The notes under the pieces are model-generated. The model did no database searches. It was not told the DNA's origin and saw nothing but the letters and a program-made list of their open reading frames with translations. From JBBTCJ01 sp038043285 (GTDB lineage: Bacteria; Planctomycetota; Phycisphaerae; UBA1845): a stretch of DNA of 59,368 bases. The number at the start of each line of letters is the position of its first letter. Position 1 is the first letter of the stretch. The stretch spans positions 1 to 59,368 of the forward strand of contig JBBTCJ010000078.1 of NCBI GenBank assembly GCA_038043285.1. The letters are read 5' to 3'. The position numbers and the translations under genes are program-made. Positions 7,871 through 16,500 of this stretch are shown here, piece after piece.

Positions 7871-9986
7871 GCTTGGTCTCCGGTAGGCAGGGCATCGGGC
7901 CGCAGCCTGGTGGTTCTGGCTCCGGCAGCGGTGTCGCTGGGGGCCCCACGATTCGATATACCGTTCCGGAAGTTCCGCTCGGCGCAAGATCGATCGAGGT
8001 GCAGACGTATAACTCATCGGATTGGTCCCGTCCGAAGCCCTTGAGAAACTCTCCAAGCGGCTGGCCATCCGAGGTGATGACGAACTCGCGGCGAAGCGGC
8101 TCGAACGGACCGTCGATGAACGGGTTCACGAAGTAAAGTCGCCCCGCGGGTACAAAGAAATCCGAACTGAAATCGCCGAAGACGTAGTTGCCCTCCAAAG
8201 CCGGGTAGCCCGCGCCGCGATACACATACCCGCCGATGATCGACAGTCCGCCCTCGTTGTCGCACAGATTCCGCGAGAGATCGCAGGTGACGCCCAGGCT
8301 CGAGCACTGCGCGTCGATTGTGCACGGGCGCGGGTGCAGGTATTCGAGAATGGGATCGATCATCCCGGTGCCCGCGCAGGTCGCCGGAGGGTTGAGCGTG
8401 CCGAAGGGATCAAAGCAGTGCATCCCCTCCCTGACGGCCCAACCGTAGTTGCCCCCACTGACTACGACGTCCAGCTCTTCAAAGAGGTCCTGGCCGACGT
8501 CGGCGACGTACAAGGCCCCGTTGCCCCCGGGCCCATCGTCGAACGAGAGGCGATACGGGTTGCGGAACCCATAGGCGTAGATTTCGTCGGCCCCGGAACC
8601 TCCCACAAACGGATTGTCAGGGGGGATGGTGTAATTCCGGTCAGGGTCCAGCGGGAAGTCGTCTCCGTCGACGCCGATCCGGAGGACGTCGCCGAGCAGG
8701 GACTCGGTGTCCTGGCCGTGACCGATGGGACCGTGCGAGGGTGGACTGTCGGACAGCCCGTCGTCGGCCCCGCCGCCATCGCCGAGCGGAACGTAGAGGT
8801 ACCCATCGGGACCGAACTCGATAGCGCCGGCGTTGTGGTTGAACTGCGGTTCGTCCACGGTCAGCAGGACGATCTCCGAGCCGGGGTCCGCCACGTTGCT
8901 TGTCGGATCGAGCCCCATGGGATGGAACTCGGAAAGCACCTCCTTGTGACAGCCGGGATTGAAACCCGACAAGTCGCACGGTTCGGTCCCCGTACTCGCC
9001 CGCGGGGCGCTGTAGCGGACGAAGAACCGCCCGTTGGTCACATAGTCGGGGTGGAACGCCATGCCCAGTAGGCCTCGCTCGTCGTAGAACGTCCCGAGAG
9101 GGATCATCCGATCGCGGATGTCCAGAAACGGCGCGGGCAGCAGGTTGCCTCCGGGGTCCACGACGCGGATCAGGCCGCTCTGGTCCACGATGAACAACCG
9201 TCCCGATCCGTCCCCGGCATGGGTGACGTGAAGCGGTGCAGCCAGCCCCGTGGCAATTGGTTGCAAGTGGATCGGAAGCGGCGGTGGAACCGTACACACC
9301 GGGCTGATGGTCCCGCACGTCGAGTTGTCGCCGCCGTATCTCCCACCGATTCCGCTGCAATCCACCTGCGCCATGTCCTCGGCGCACTGGCCGATGGCGT
9401 CGATGCAGCATGCGCCGGTTTGAAGAAACGGCCGCGTGACGCGAGTGAGGTAAACGCGATCTCCGCTCTGGAGGTTGTTGTTGTTGATTGCGTTGCCGGC
9501 GGCCCAGAAGTCGACTGGTCCGATGTCCGTAGCCGGCGCTGTCCAGCGCACGGTGTAGTCTGCCGAACGCCCCATGCCGATCCAGTTCGTGACCGAGTTG
9601 TTCACGCCCGTGCCGGTGTGTGTGACCCAGCTTCCGGTGAACTGCGTATTCGCTACGTCAGGGAGCGTGATCGTGCCCACATGACTTCCGGCGGCATTCT
9701 CCGCGGAGAATTCAAACCCCGCCCCGACCTGAGTGGCCGTCGCGTCCGATATGCGGACGATGAGGTCGTAGCTTTGGCTTGGCACAATCGCCGAAGGCAT
9801 ACCGAGAATCTGAACGCTTCCGGCGCCCGCCGTGGTCCCGTGGCACACCTGACAACTGAATCCGCCGCTTGCCGTGCTTCCGTTGGCGCCTGCCGGTGCT
9901 CCGCCGCGTCGCGCGTACGCCGGAGCGACGAGTACACAGAACAACTCGATTCCGACCACCAGACGAGAAATCCTGACCCGACTCAC
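7236..9986 (-). CDS. Secreted c-haem / PQQ sugar dehydrogenase-like protein with dockerin-like tail
   Basis: 916 aa from GTG at 9986, chosen because GGAGG lies 7 nt upstream and the new N-terminus is a clean signal peptide (hydrophobic VVGIELFCVLVAPAYA). Order: signal peptide; CQVCHG at about residue 42, a single c-type haem motif in a beta-rich domain; a Cys-rich GACC module (about 190-225); a soluble glucose/sorbosone dehydrogenase domain (about 240-665) with FNHNAGAIEFGPDGYLY and GDGGG; then from about 708 the RYISF-type domain and from about 838 a dockerin-like pair (WGNVDGSG, DVNVTDI, NVNVLDIANAVDA). The last 212 residues differ at only about 37 positions from the tail of the 1905-aa protein. 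It would oxidise an aldose-type substrate outside the cytoplasm; substrate and true PQQ use are unproven. Confidence 0.85.
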   Translation of the reverse strand: MSRVRISRLVVGIELFCVLVAPAYARRGGAPAGANGSTASGGFSCQVCHGTTAGAGSVQILGMPSAIVPSQSYDLIVRISDATATQVGAGFEFSAENAAGSHVGTITLPDVANTQFTGSWVTHTGTGVNNSVTNWIGMGRSADYTVRWTAPATDIGPVDFWAAGNAINNNNLQSGDRVYLTRVTRPFLQTGACCIDAIGQCAEDMAQVDCSGIGGRYGGDNSTCGTISPVCTVPPPLPIHLQPIATGLAAPLHVTHAGDGSGRLFIVDQSGLIRVVDPGGNLLPAPFLDIRDRMIPLGTFYDERGLLGMAFHPDYVTNGRFFVRYSAPRASTGTEPCDLSGFNPGCHKEVLSEFHPMGLDPTSNVADPGSEIVLLTVDEPQFNHNAGAIEFGPDGYLYVPLGDGGGADDGLSDSPPSHGPIGHGQDTESLLGDVLRIGVDGDDFPLDPDRNYTIPPDNPFVGGSGADEIYAYGFRNPYRLSFDDGPGGNGALYVADVGQDLFEELDVVVSGGNYGWAVREGMHCFDPFGTLNPPATCAGTGMIDPILEYLHPRPCTIDAQCSSLGVTCDLSRNLCDNEGGLSIIGGYVYRGAGYPALEGNYVFGDFSSDFFVPAGRLYFVNPFIDGPFEPLRREFVITSDGQPLGEFLKGFGRDQSDELYVCTSIDLAPSGTSGTVYRIVGPPATPLPEPEPPGCGPMPCLPETKQRYISFGLDMVDAGKDTGLRVKMTSLHHPAAPVPPGTPSFAGFEGQFRYVNLLGTGTCPDSAVRGTSVRCGVLSCTPEYRDWTTFLDGRTLHVTGAEIVPDSTYGVAHLAAACAGSEATCAAASTELPVKTARWGNVDGSGTNAASDVNVTDIATVVNKVKDLVSGTVIKPRAQVQPEVPNPMANVNVLDIANAVDALKFKAYPFGMSNCP

Positions 9987-10199
9987 CCATGCACCTCCGG
10001 GACGTGGAATGTCCCCCCAAGATTGGCCCATGGGCAGAAACCTCCCACAGGGGCACGCTCGGCGACGAGCGGGGTACACGACGCGCCCCCCGGCGCGCCG
10101 CGCTTCGTCGCAGTCATGCCTCAACTGACCTCGCAACGCACGCGCGTTCGAGGCAGAACAAAACGATGTCGTTAGCCCCCGTCCTCGGCCCGAACAAGC

Positions 10200-13199
10200 C
10201 TAGTCATGACAGGGGAAGCTGCACGGATAGCCAAGGCCCTTCAACGCGTCCACGTCCTCGGCCAAATCCATCACGTTGATCTTTCCGTCCGGGTCGCAGG
10301 GCGCAAAGTCCATCGCCGCTACGCTGAAGGGAACAAAAAGATCCTTCATCTTGTTGACAAGATAGGACACGTCGATGATGTCGACGTCTGTATCGCCGTC
10401 CACGTCGCCCCAGGTGTACGTCCTTGCGCTGCCAGGAGCGGACACGAACGCCCCGCACTCGGCTCGAACCTCGTAGATTGAACTGGGCACGACGTCCGGA
10501 TCGACCACCACGATCGTTCCCCAATCGTCGTTCAGTCGATACACCCGATCCGGCGGGTTCACCAGCCGCCCGTTCACCGCAACGTAGTTTAACAGACACG
10601 GCCAGTTGGGTGACGTGACCCGCAGTGCTATCGGCGCGGGCGAGCCTGGCGGGTTCGGCGTCACTTGCAAGTGACGCCCGCTGATTGCCTGCACCGTCGG
10701 CGCTTGCAGAATCGAGGTTCCCGCGCACGTTCCGGAAGTGCATTCATCACTTCCGGTGCAAAGATCGGCGTCATTGCACGGCGTCCCGTCCGCCTTGAGG
10801 TTTTCCAGGCACGAGCCGGTTCCGTTGCAGATGTCCGGATTATCGCACTGCGATTCGGATTGGTCTCCGCAGGGAAAACCGGACGTCTCGAAGTTCACGG
10901 CGCACGATCCGCCGCCGTCGCAGGTGTCGGGATTGTCGCACTCGGTGTCGCCCGAACTGCCGCACGCCAGCCCCGCAGGCTCTGGAGGATGAATGCACGC
11001 GCCGGTTTCGCAATAGTCTTTCGAGCACTGGTTGCCGTCGTCGCTGCACGAGGTGCCGTCGGTCTTGTAGTTCAGCTCGCAGACTCCGAATCCGTCGCAG
11101 GCGTCGGGACTGTCGCAATCCGTGTCCACGACGTTGCCGCACGAGCTACCTTCCGACCGTGGTGACCAATCGACGCTGGTGATCTCCGGAATGCAGGCCT
11201 CGCAGTCATTCTCCGGGTTCAGATCGCCCTTGGCGTAGCACACGCCGTCGATCAAACAGTCGTCCACCGGGGCGAGGTTCATCACGATCGGACCGACGTT
11301 GTCCTCAAAACCCGCGACGCGAATCAGGTACGTCGTGCCCAGCGTAGTGCCGAAGGTCAGCGCGGCGCTTAGCCCAACGCCGCTGTCGTCGTCGCAGACG
11401 ATCTCCACGCCGCCCGATCCAGGACAGTTGCTCCAGACGCTGAGCACCGAGTCGTTGACCGGCGAAAGCGAGCTGCCCGTGGTGCTGATGAAGACCGCCC
11501 CGTCGCACTGTGCGGTGTACTCGAACCACACGTCGGCGTTGGAGTCGGGCTGACAGGACGCCTCCGCGTCGTCGGGTCCGGTGCTGCCGTTGTTGCTGAG
11601 GTTGATTCCCACCACCGCCGGAACCGCGAAATCGCACTGATCGTTGCATTCCGGATCGGCGACCCCCGCACAAGTTCCCGCGGTGCACGTGTCCACGCCG
11701 ATTCCCGGTCGTCCCGTTCCCGTGCAGGCGTTGCCGTCGTTGCACGCCGCGGCGTCAGGCAACACCGTCCACGAGGTCGCGTTGGACGCCGACTGGCATT
11801 GCTCGCAGGTGTTGGCCATATTGATCGCACCCTCGGCGTAGCACACGTCGCCGATCAGGCAGCGGTTCGGGTCCAGAAGGTGATCGCATTTGTCCGTGGA
11901 TTCGTTGCAGACGTCGGTCGTACAGGTCATGGAGTCGGCGCAGTTGCGCGGCGATCCGCCGACGCACGACCCACCCAGGCATCGCTCGTCGGCAGCGGTG
12001 GTGCAGAACTGTCCGTCGTCGCACGGCGTGCCGTTGGGCACGAGATTGGTCAGGCAGGCGCCCAGACCGTTACAGGTGTCTGAATTGTCGCACCCTGTCT
12101 GCACCGGGCTTCCACAGGCCGTCCCTGCGGTCGCGATCCGGGCTACGCATCCGCCCGCGCCGTCGCAAGTATCCGCCGGGTTGCACGTCGTGTTCGTCAA
12201 GTCGCCGCAGGCCGTCGTCGTTGGCTCCAAGCGCGCGAGGCACAGGCCGCCTCCATCGCAACTATCCGGCTTGTTGCATTGCGCGTTGGTCGGGTCGCCG
12301 CACGCAGTCAGCGCCGGCAGGTTCGGATGCGTCACCTGCCCGGTCGCGGCGTTACAAACGTCACTGGTACATTCCCTGTTGTCGCTGAGTTGGGTCAGGG
12401 CTCCGTTGGATGGGTTGCAACAAAACTCACTCGTGTTGTGGTTGGGAAGATTCGAACACGTCCCGTCCGCCAGGCAACTGTCCGTCGTGCAGCCGTTGCC
12501 GTCGTTGCACTCGGCGGCGTTCTGACAGAGGATCGTGATCGCTGCCCGACCGAGGGTCGTGTTCGGAATGCGCACGTTGTTGTCGTCGGCCATGAAGGTG
12601 TCGTCGGAGTTCTCGATAAAGCGCAGATCGAACGTCCCCGCTGCTCCCGTCGGCACGTCGAGCACCAGCGTCCCGCCATAGCGCGGTGAACCTGGATCGG
12701 CGGTGACTCCCGGCGGCGTCACCACCGCGAAATAAACGAAGTCGAAGTTGCTCACCCCGACGTCCTTGGTAACGCCGAAACTCTCTTCGTCGAGGTGAAC
12801 CCAGTCCGTGCGACCGCCGTTAATGAACCCCGGCCCGCAAAACCCGCCCACACCCGGCGGGTAGCTGCACCGTGAGCCAACCTCGAACGCCGCAGCGCAC
12901 TGACTGGTCGCCGTGCAGGCGAGTGACGCCGGCGTCAGCGTTCCCGCGAGCCCCGACGAATAGCGTGATGAGTCGATCTTCGCTTGCCACGACTTCAGCA
13001 ATGCCGGGCCCCATCCGGCGAGCTTGACCTCCAGCCAAACCCGCTGCCCGCCGCCAGTGAGTCGGATTTCATTCCCGACGATCGTGTAAATCCCGCTGGC
13101 CTTCACCGGCACCAGGGAAATCGAAGCCCCAAGGCTCTCCGTCGCCGCGGCGACAACGAACCCGAAACCGACCATCCCGATCCATCCGCCTGCCTTCAT
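10200..13199 (-). CDS. Giant secreted Cys-rich repeat protein with dockerin-like tail
   Basis: 999 aa. The start MKAGGWIG at 13199 is supported by GAAGGAGGAAGG just upstream and by a signal peptide. Order: a beta-rich N-terminal domain (about 28-230; KSWQAKID, YGGTLVLDVP) shared with the 990-aa protein; two blocks of about 31-residue Cys repeats, consensus xCGxxxxxxCdxpDxCdGxGxC; between them a PPC-like beta domain (ADVWFEYTAQCDG, TYLIRVAGF); then an RHLQVTP domain and a C-terminal dockerin-like pair: GDVDGDTDVDIIDVSYLVNK, then DPDGKINVMDLAEDVDALKG. Dense Cys implies many disulfides outside the cytoplasm. No enzyme domain was recognised, so it is probably structural or adhesive. Product name is inference. 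Confidence 0.82.
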   Translation of the reverse strand: MKAGGWIGMVGFGFVVAAATESLGASISLVPVKASGIYTIVGNEIRLTGGGQRVWLEVKLAGWGPALLKSWQAKIDSSRYSSGLAGTLTPASLACTATSQCAAAFEVGSRCSYPPGVGGFCGPGFINGGRTDWVHLDEESFGVTKDVGVSNFDFVYFAVVTPPGVTADPGSPRYGGTLVLDVPTGAAGTFDLRFIENSDDTFMADDNNVRIPNTTLGRAAITILCQNAAECNDGNGCTTDSCLADGTCSNLPNHNTSEFCCNPSNGALTQLSDNRECTSDVCNAATGQVTHPNLPALTACGDPTNAQCNKPDSCDGGGLCLARLEPTTTACGDLTNTTCNPADTCDGAGGCVARIATAGTACGSPVQTGCDNSDTCNGLGACLTNLVPNGTPCDDGQFCTTAADERCLGGSCVGGSPRNCADSMTCTTDVCNESTDKCDHLLDPNRCLIGDVCYAEGAINMANTCEQCQSASNATSWTVLPDAAACNDGNACTGTGRPGIGVDTCTAGTCAGVADPECNDQCDFAVPAVVGINLSNNGSTGPDDAEASCQPDSNADVWFEYTAQCDGAVFISTTGSSLSPVNDSVLSVWSNCPGSGGVEIVCDDDSGVGLSAALTFGTTLGTTYLIRVAGFEDNVGPIVMNLAPVDDCLIDGVCYAKGDLNPENDCEACIPEITSVDWSPRSEGSSCGNVVDTDCDSPDACDGFGVCELNYKTDGTSCSDDGNQCSKDYCETGACIHPPEPAGLACGSSGDTECDNPDTCDGGGSCAVNFETSGFPCGDQSESQCDNPDICNGTGSCLENLKADGTPCNDADLCTGSDECTSGTCAGTSILQAPTVQAISGRHLQVTPNPPGSPAPIALRVTSPNWPCLLNYVAVNGRLVNPPDRVYRLNDDWGTIVVVDPDVVPSSIYEVRAECGAFVSAPGSARTYTWGDVDGDTDVDIIDVSYLVNKMKDLFVPFSVAAMDFAPCDPDGKINVMDLAEDVDALKGLGYPCSFPCHD
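10720..11150 (-). repeat. Tandem ~31-aa Cys repeat block 2 (coding)
   Basis: Encodes about five consecutive units with Cys spacing like SCGNVVDTDCDSPDACDG-GVC, CGSSGDTECDNPDTCDGGGSC and CGDQSESQCDNPDICNGTGSC. The units are diverged at DNA level, so this is an old duplication. Confidence 0.7.
11950..12310 (-). repeat. Tandem ~31-aa Cys repeat block 1 (coding)
   Basis: Encodes units such as ACGDPTNAQCNKPDSCDGGG, ACGDLTNTTCNPADTCDGAG and ACGSPVQTGCDNSDTCNGLG, followed by a shorter CDDGQFCTTAADERCLGG unit. Confidence 0.7.
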
Positions 13200-13560
13200 C
13201 GATCCTTCCTCCTTCGGTTGCGGGGTCTGATGCGGAAACCGGCGTACCGCCACCCAGGTACGCGCATGACGAGCGCTGGCTGGTCAATCCGACCCGCGCT
13301 CCGAACCCGACCTACTCAAATGAATCCCGAAACCCTCCGTCGCTCGTGCCATACAAAGGCACGAATCCCCCGGAAAGGACGCCATCTGACTTTCCCGCCC
13401 ATATTGCCGTCGCATGCCTGCCTCCCGCCAAGCTTGCGCAACGCTGCGATTGTACTCGTTTCTCGGACCTTGTCCATCGTTAAAGTGAGAATCAATTCCC
13501 GCCAGGATGATCCCCGGAACCCCGATCCGCGTGACAAATCCACCGAACTGCTCTCGCGCT
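13200..13560. other. Intergenic region upstream of the 999-aa protein
   Basis: 361 nt. It carries a predicted minus-strand promoter (13449-13476) and the AAGGAGG Shine-Dalgarno near 13207. The frames crossing it look like chance ORFs. Confidence 0.45.
13449..13476 (-). promoter_or_regulatory. Predicted promoter for the 999-aa protein
   Basis: Minus-strand TGGACA, 16-nt spacer, TACAAT. Each hexamer has one mismatch to consensus. The predicted leader is about 240 nt. Confidence 0.35.
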
Positions 13561-16500
13561 CTACCAGCACGGACCTGGACAACGCGACCCGGCGAGCAGC
13601 GAGATTCCCTTGACCGCATCCACCGTCCCGGCGAGGTCAATGACGTTCACGTGTTGGTCCGGTGTGCAACCGAGCAAGTCGAGTCGCGGCACGGGCAGCG
13701 CTGACGGAAGTCCCTTAATCCGGTCCACCACCGCCGCGATGTCAAAAACGTCTGCGATTCCGTTCGGTTCGCCGGCACTTCCCCCCGTGGGGTGCCCTGT
13801 CAAGTCGCCCCACGCCAACGTCGTCGCCGCCGTCGCCGCGGTGCTCGCCGGAGTTCCGCTCCGCCCGCAGTCCGCTCGGACCAGGTACTCCGTTCCTGGA
13901 GCTACCTCCTGTCCAGTAACATTTACAGTCTGGCCCCACTGCTTGGCCGTCAGGTACGCCGCTTGACCGGGGTCGTCGAGCAGGACGGCCACGTTGTGCT
14001 CGCCGAACGGCGCCCCGACGTACTTCGGTGTCGCGCCGTCGCAGGCAGGCTCCACAACAATCGCGCTCGGAATCGTCGAGCCGGACGGATGCGGGGTGAC
14101 TGCCAGATATCGCGCGCCGGCCGCACTGACCTTCGGCGGAGAACATCCGCAGCTCCGCGACAACTCGTTGCAGGCCGATGGGACGGTGCACGGGTTCCCC
14201 GCGCTGGCGCATCCCACCGCGGGATCGCACGCCTCCGGTCCGTTGCAGAACTCTCCGTCCTGAGCGCAGCTCGCGTCGTTGGGTGCATGGAGGCAATCCC
14301 CGGCGTCGTCGCATGAGTCCGCCGTGCACGCCAAGCCGTCGTCGCACTGGTTGTCGGCCAGGCAATCCGCGGGAAAAGCAAGCTGTGCATATCGCCCGAT
14401 GTCCACGGCCCCCTGCAGGGGATGCCCACCTGCTTCCAAACTCGGCATCGGCGCGCCGGGTTGTGCGAAGCGAATCTTGTGCAGCAACTCCCAGGGGTTG
14501 TACCGAGCGAGGGTTCCCACGAACTCAGGCTTGCTCGGCGTACCGAAATTGATCGCCGTTCCCGCGGCGCCGTGACAAGTGAGGCACGCGGGATCGCCGC
14601 CGATTTCATACTGCACTTCGCCCGACGCCGGATCGCCCCGGAAATCCCCGGTGATGGCGTCGATCACCGGATCGTCGTCGATCACACCCTGCAGCACGAA
14701 GGCCACGAGGTCGTTGATCCGCGTGTCGGGCAGCACCGATCCGTAGTTGTGTCCATTGAGAACCACGCCGCCTCCACCGTTGCTGGGAGGCTCGCGAAGG
14801 AGCGCGAACATGTCGGACGCGCTCAGCGTCGTCCCCAGGAGGCCCCCGAACCCCGTGCGATGATCCCCCGTGCCATATTGACCGTCGGCCCCGAGATAGT
14901 CCCAGCCGTGGCACTCCTTGCAGCGCCAGGTGGCGGAACCGGTCCGTGGATTGCTGGTCAGGTCGGGTCGAAAGGCCCACAGCGGATGGCTCATGCCCGG
15001 TGCGGGCAGTGCGGCCTCCACCCACCAGTTGTCATACAATCGCCCGCCGCGCAGGTAATCGCCGCTTGTCTCGCAGGTGTCGGGAATGCCGTTCTGATTG
15101 CCGTCGGTATAGGTTCCGCAGCGGAGGTCGTCGGCGTCCTCGACGCCGTTGCCGTCGCAGTCCGTCACAATCGCGTTCGTCTGGTTCGTCAGCGTCAGCA
15201 TCCCGCCGCCCTGTGCCCCCATAAACCCTCCTACCCGAATGAGATACGAATCACAGGCCGTCGCTGAGAACGAAATCGATGACGAATCGCTGCACGAATC
15301 GTCGCTGCACGCAAACGCGGACGACGCCGTCGGACACGCACATGAGGCGTATCCCGCGATCATTGAGTCATACCCGCTTCCGCAAAGGGAAGCGGTTGCC
15401 GTTCCCGATTGCGTCGGCGTGTAACAATACCAAATATCGGATCCGACGGCCCCCGGGTTGGACTGGCAAAACCCGGCCTCGTCCGGACCGTCGGTCGTTG
15501 CTCCCGTCGTGTCAAAGGGGAACATCCCCTCTCCCACGACGGCCGCCAGGCTGCACCGGTCGTTTCGAGCTCCGGTCTCGACGCGGCAACCCTCGTCACA
15601 TCCGTCGCCGGGAAGAGTGTTTCCGTCGTCGCAGAACTCGCCCACCTCCAGCACCCCGTTTCCGCAGACCGCCCCGCCGGTCGGGTCGGGGACGATCCGA
15701 TAAATCGCGCCGTCGTGGCTGACGATCAGCAACTCCCCGGCCGCATCTTCGCCAAACGAAACGATTGAGGTGATCGGCCCCTCGGGCGGGGTCATTGCAG
15801 CCGTGAGATCCTGGTGGTCGAACGCCTGACCGTTCTGGTAGCGGAACGAGCGAATCGCGCCGGAGCAATAATCCGCATAAAAGTACGCGCCCAAGAAATT
15901 CGGAAGTACGCACCCGCGATACACGTATCCGCCGGTGACCGAGCAATCTCCGGTTCCGTGGGCGAATTCGTGAACCGGAAGCGTCAGCGACGGACTGCTA
16001 CAGACGCAACCAGTCAGCCCCGTGCATGCGGTGCCCTCCATGCAACGCCAACCATAGTTCTCCCCGCCGCTGCTGCTTCGGGGCTGTAGGTTGATCTCTT
16101 CGACCAGGTTTTGTCCCACGTCCGCGATGTACAAGTCGCCGGTCGACCGGTCGAAGCTGAACCTCCGCGGGTTTCCAAGCCCGCTCGCCCAAATCTCATC
16201 CAAGGGAAGCCCGGGGCCGAAGTACGGGTTCGTTTCTGGGGTGTAGGCCGGCGGATTGTTCACTTCGAGCCGGAGCATTTTTCCAAGCAGCGACCCGATA
16301 TCCTGTGCTCGGTTGAACGGGTCGTAGGCGCTCCCGCCGTCTCCCATGCCTGCGTACAGATAGCCGTCCGGTCCGAACTGCAACTGTCCCCCGTTGTGAT
16401 TCGGAGAATCCTGGGCGATCACCTTGAGGATGGTTGCGCTACCCGGGTTGGCGATATTCGCATTGGTCGACACCTGGTACCGGGCGATGACCGTATCGCC

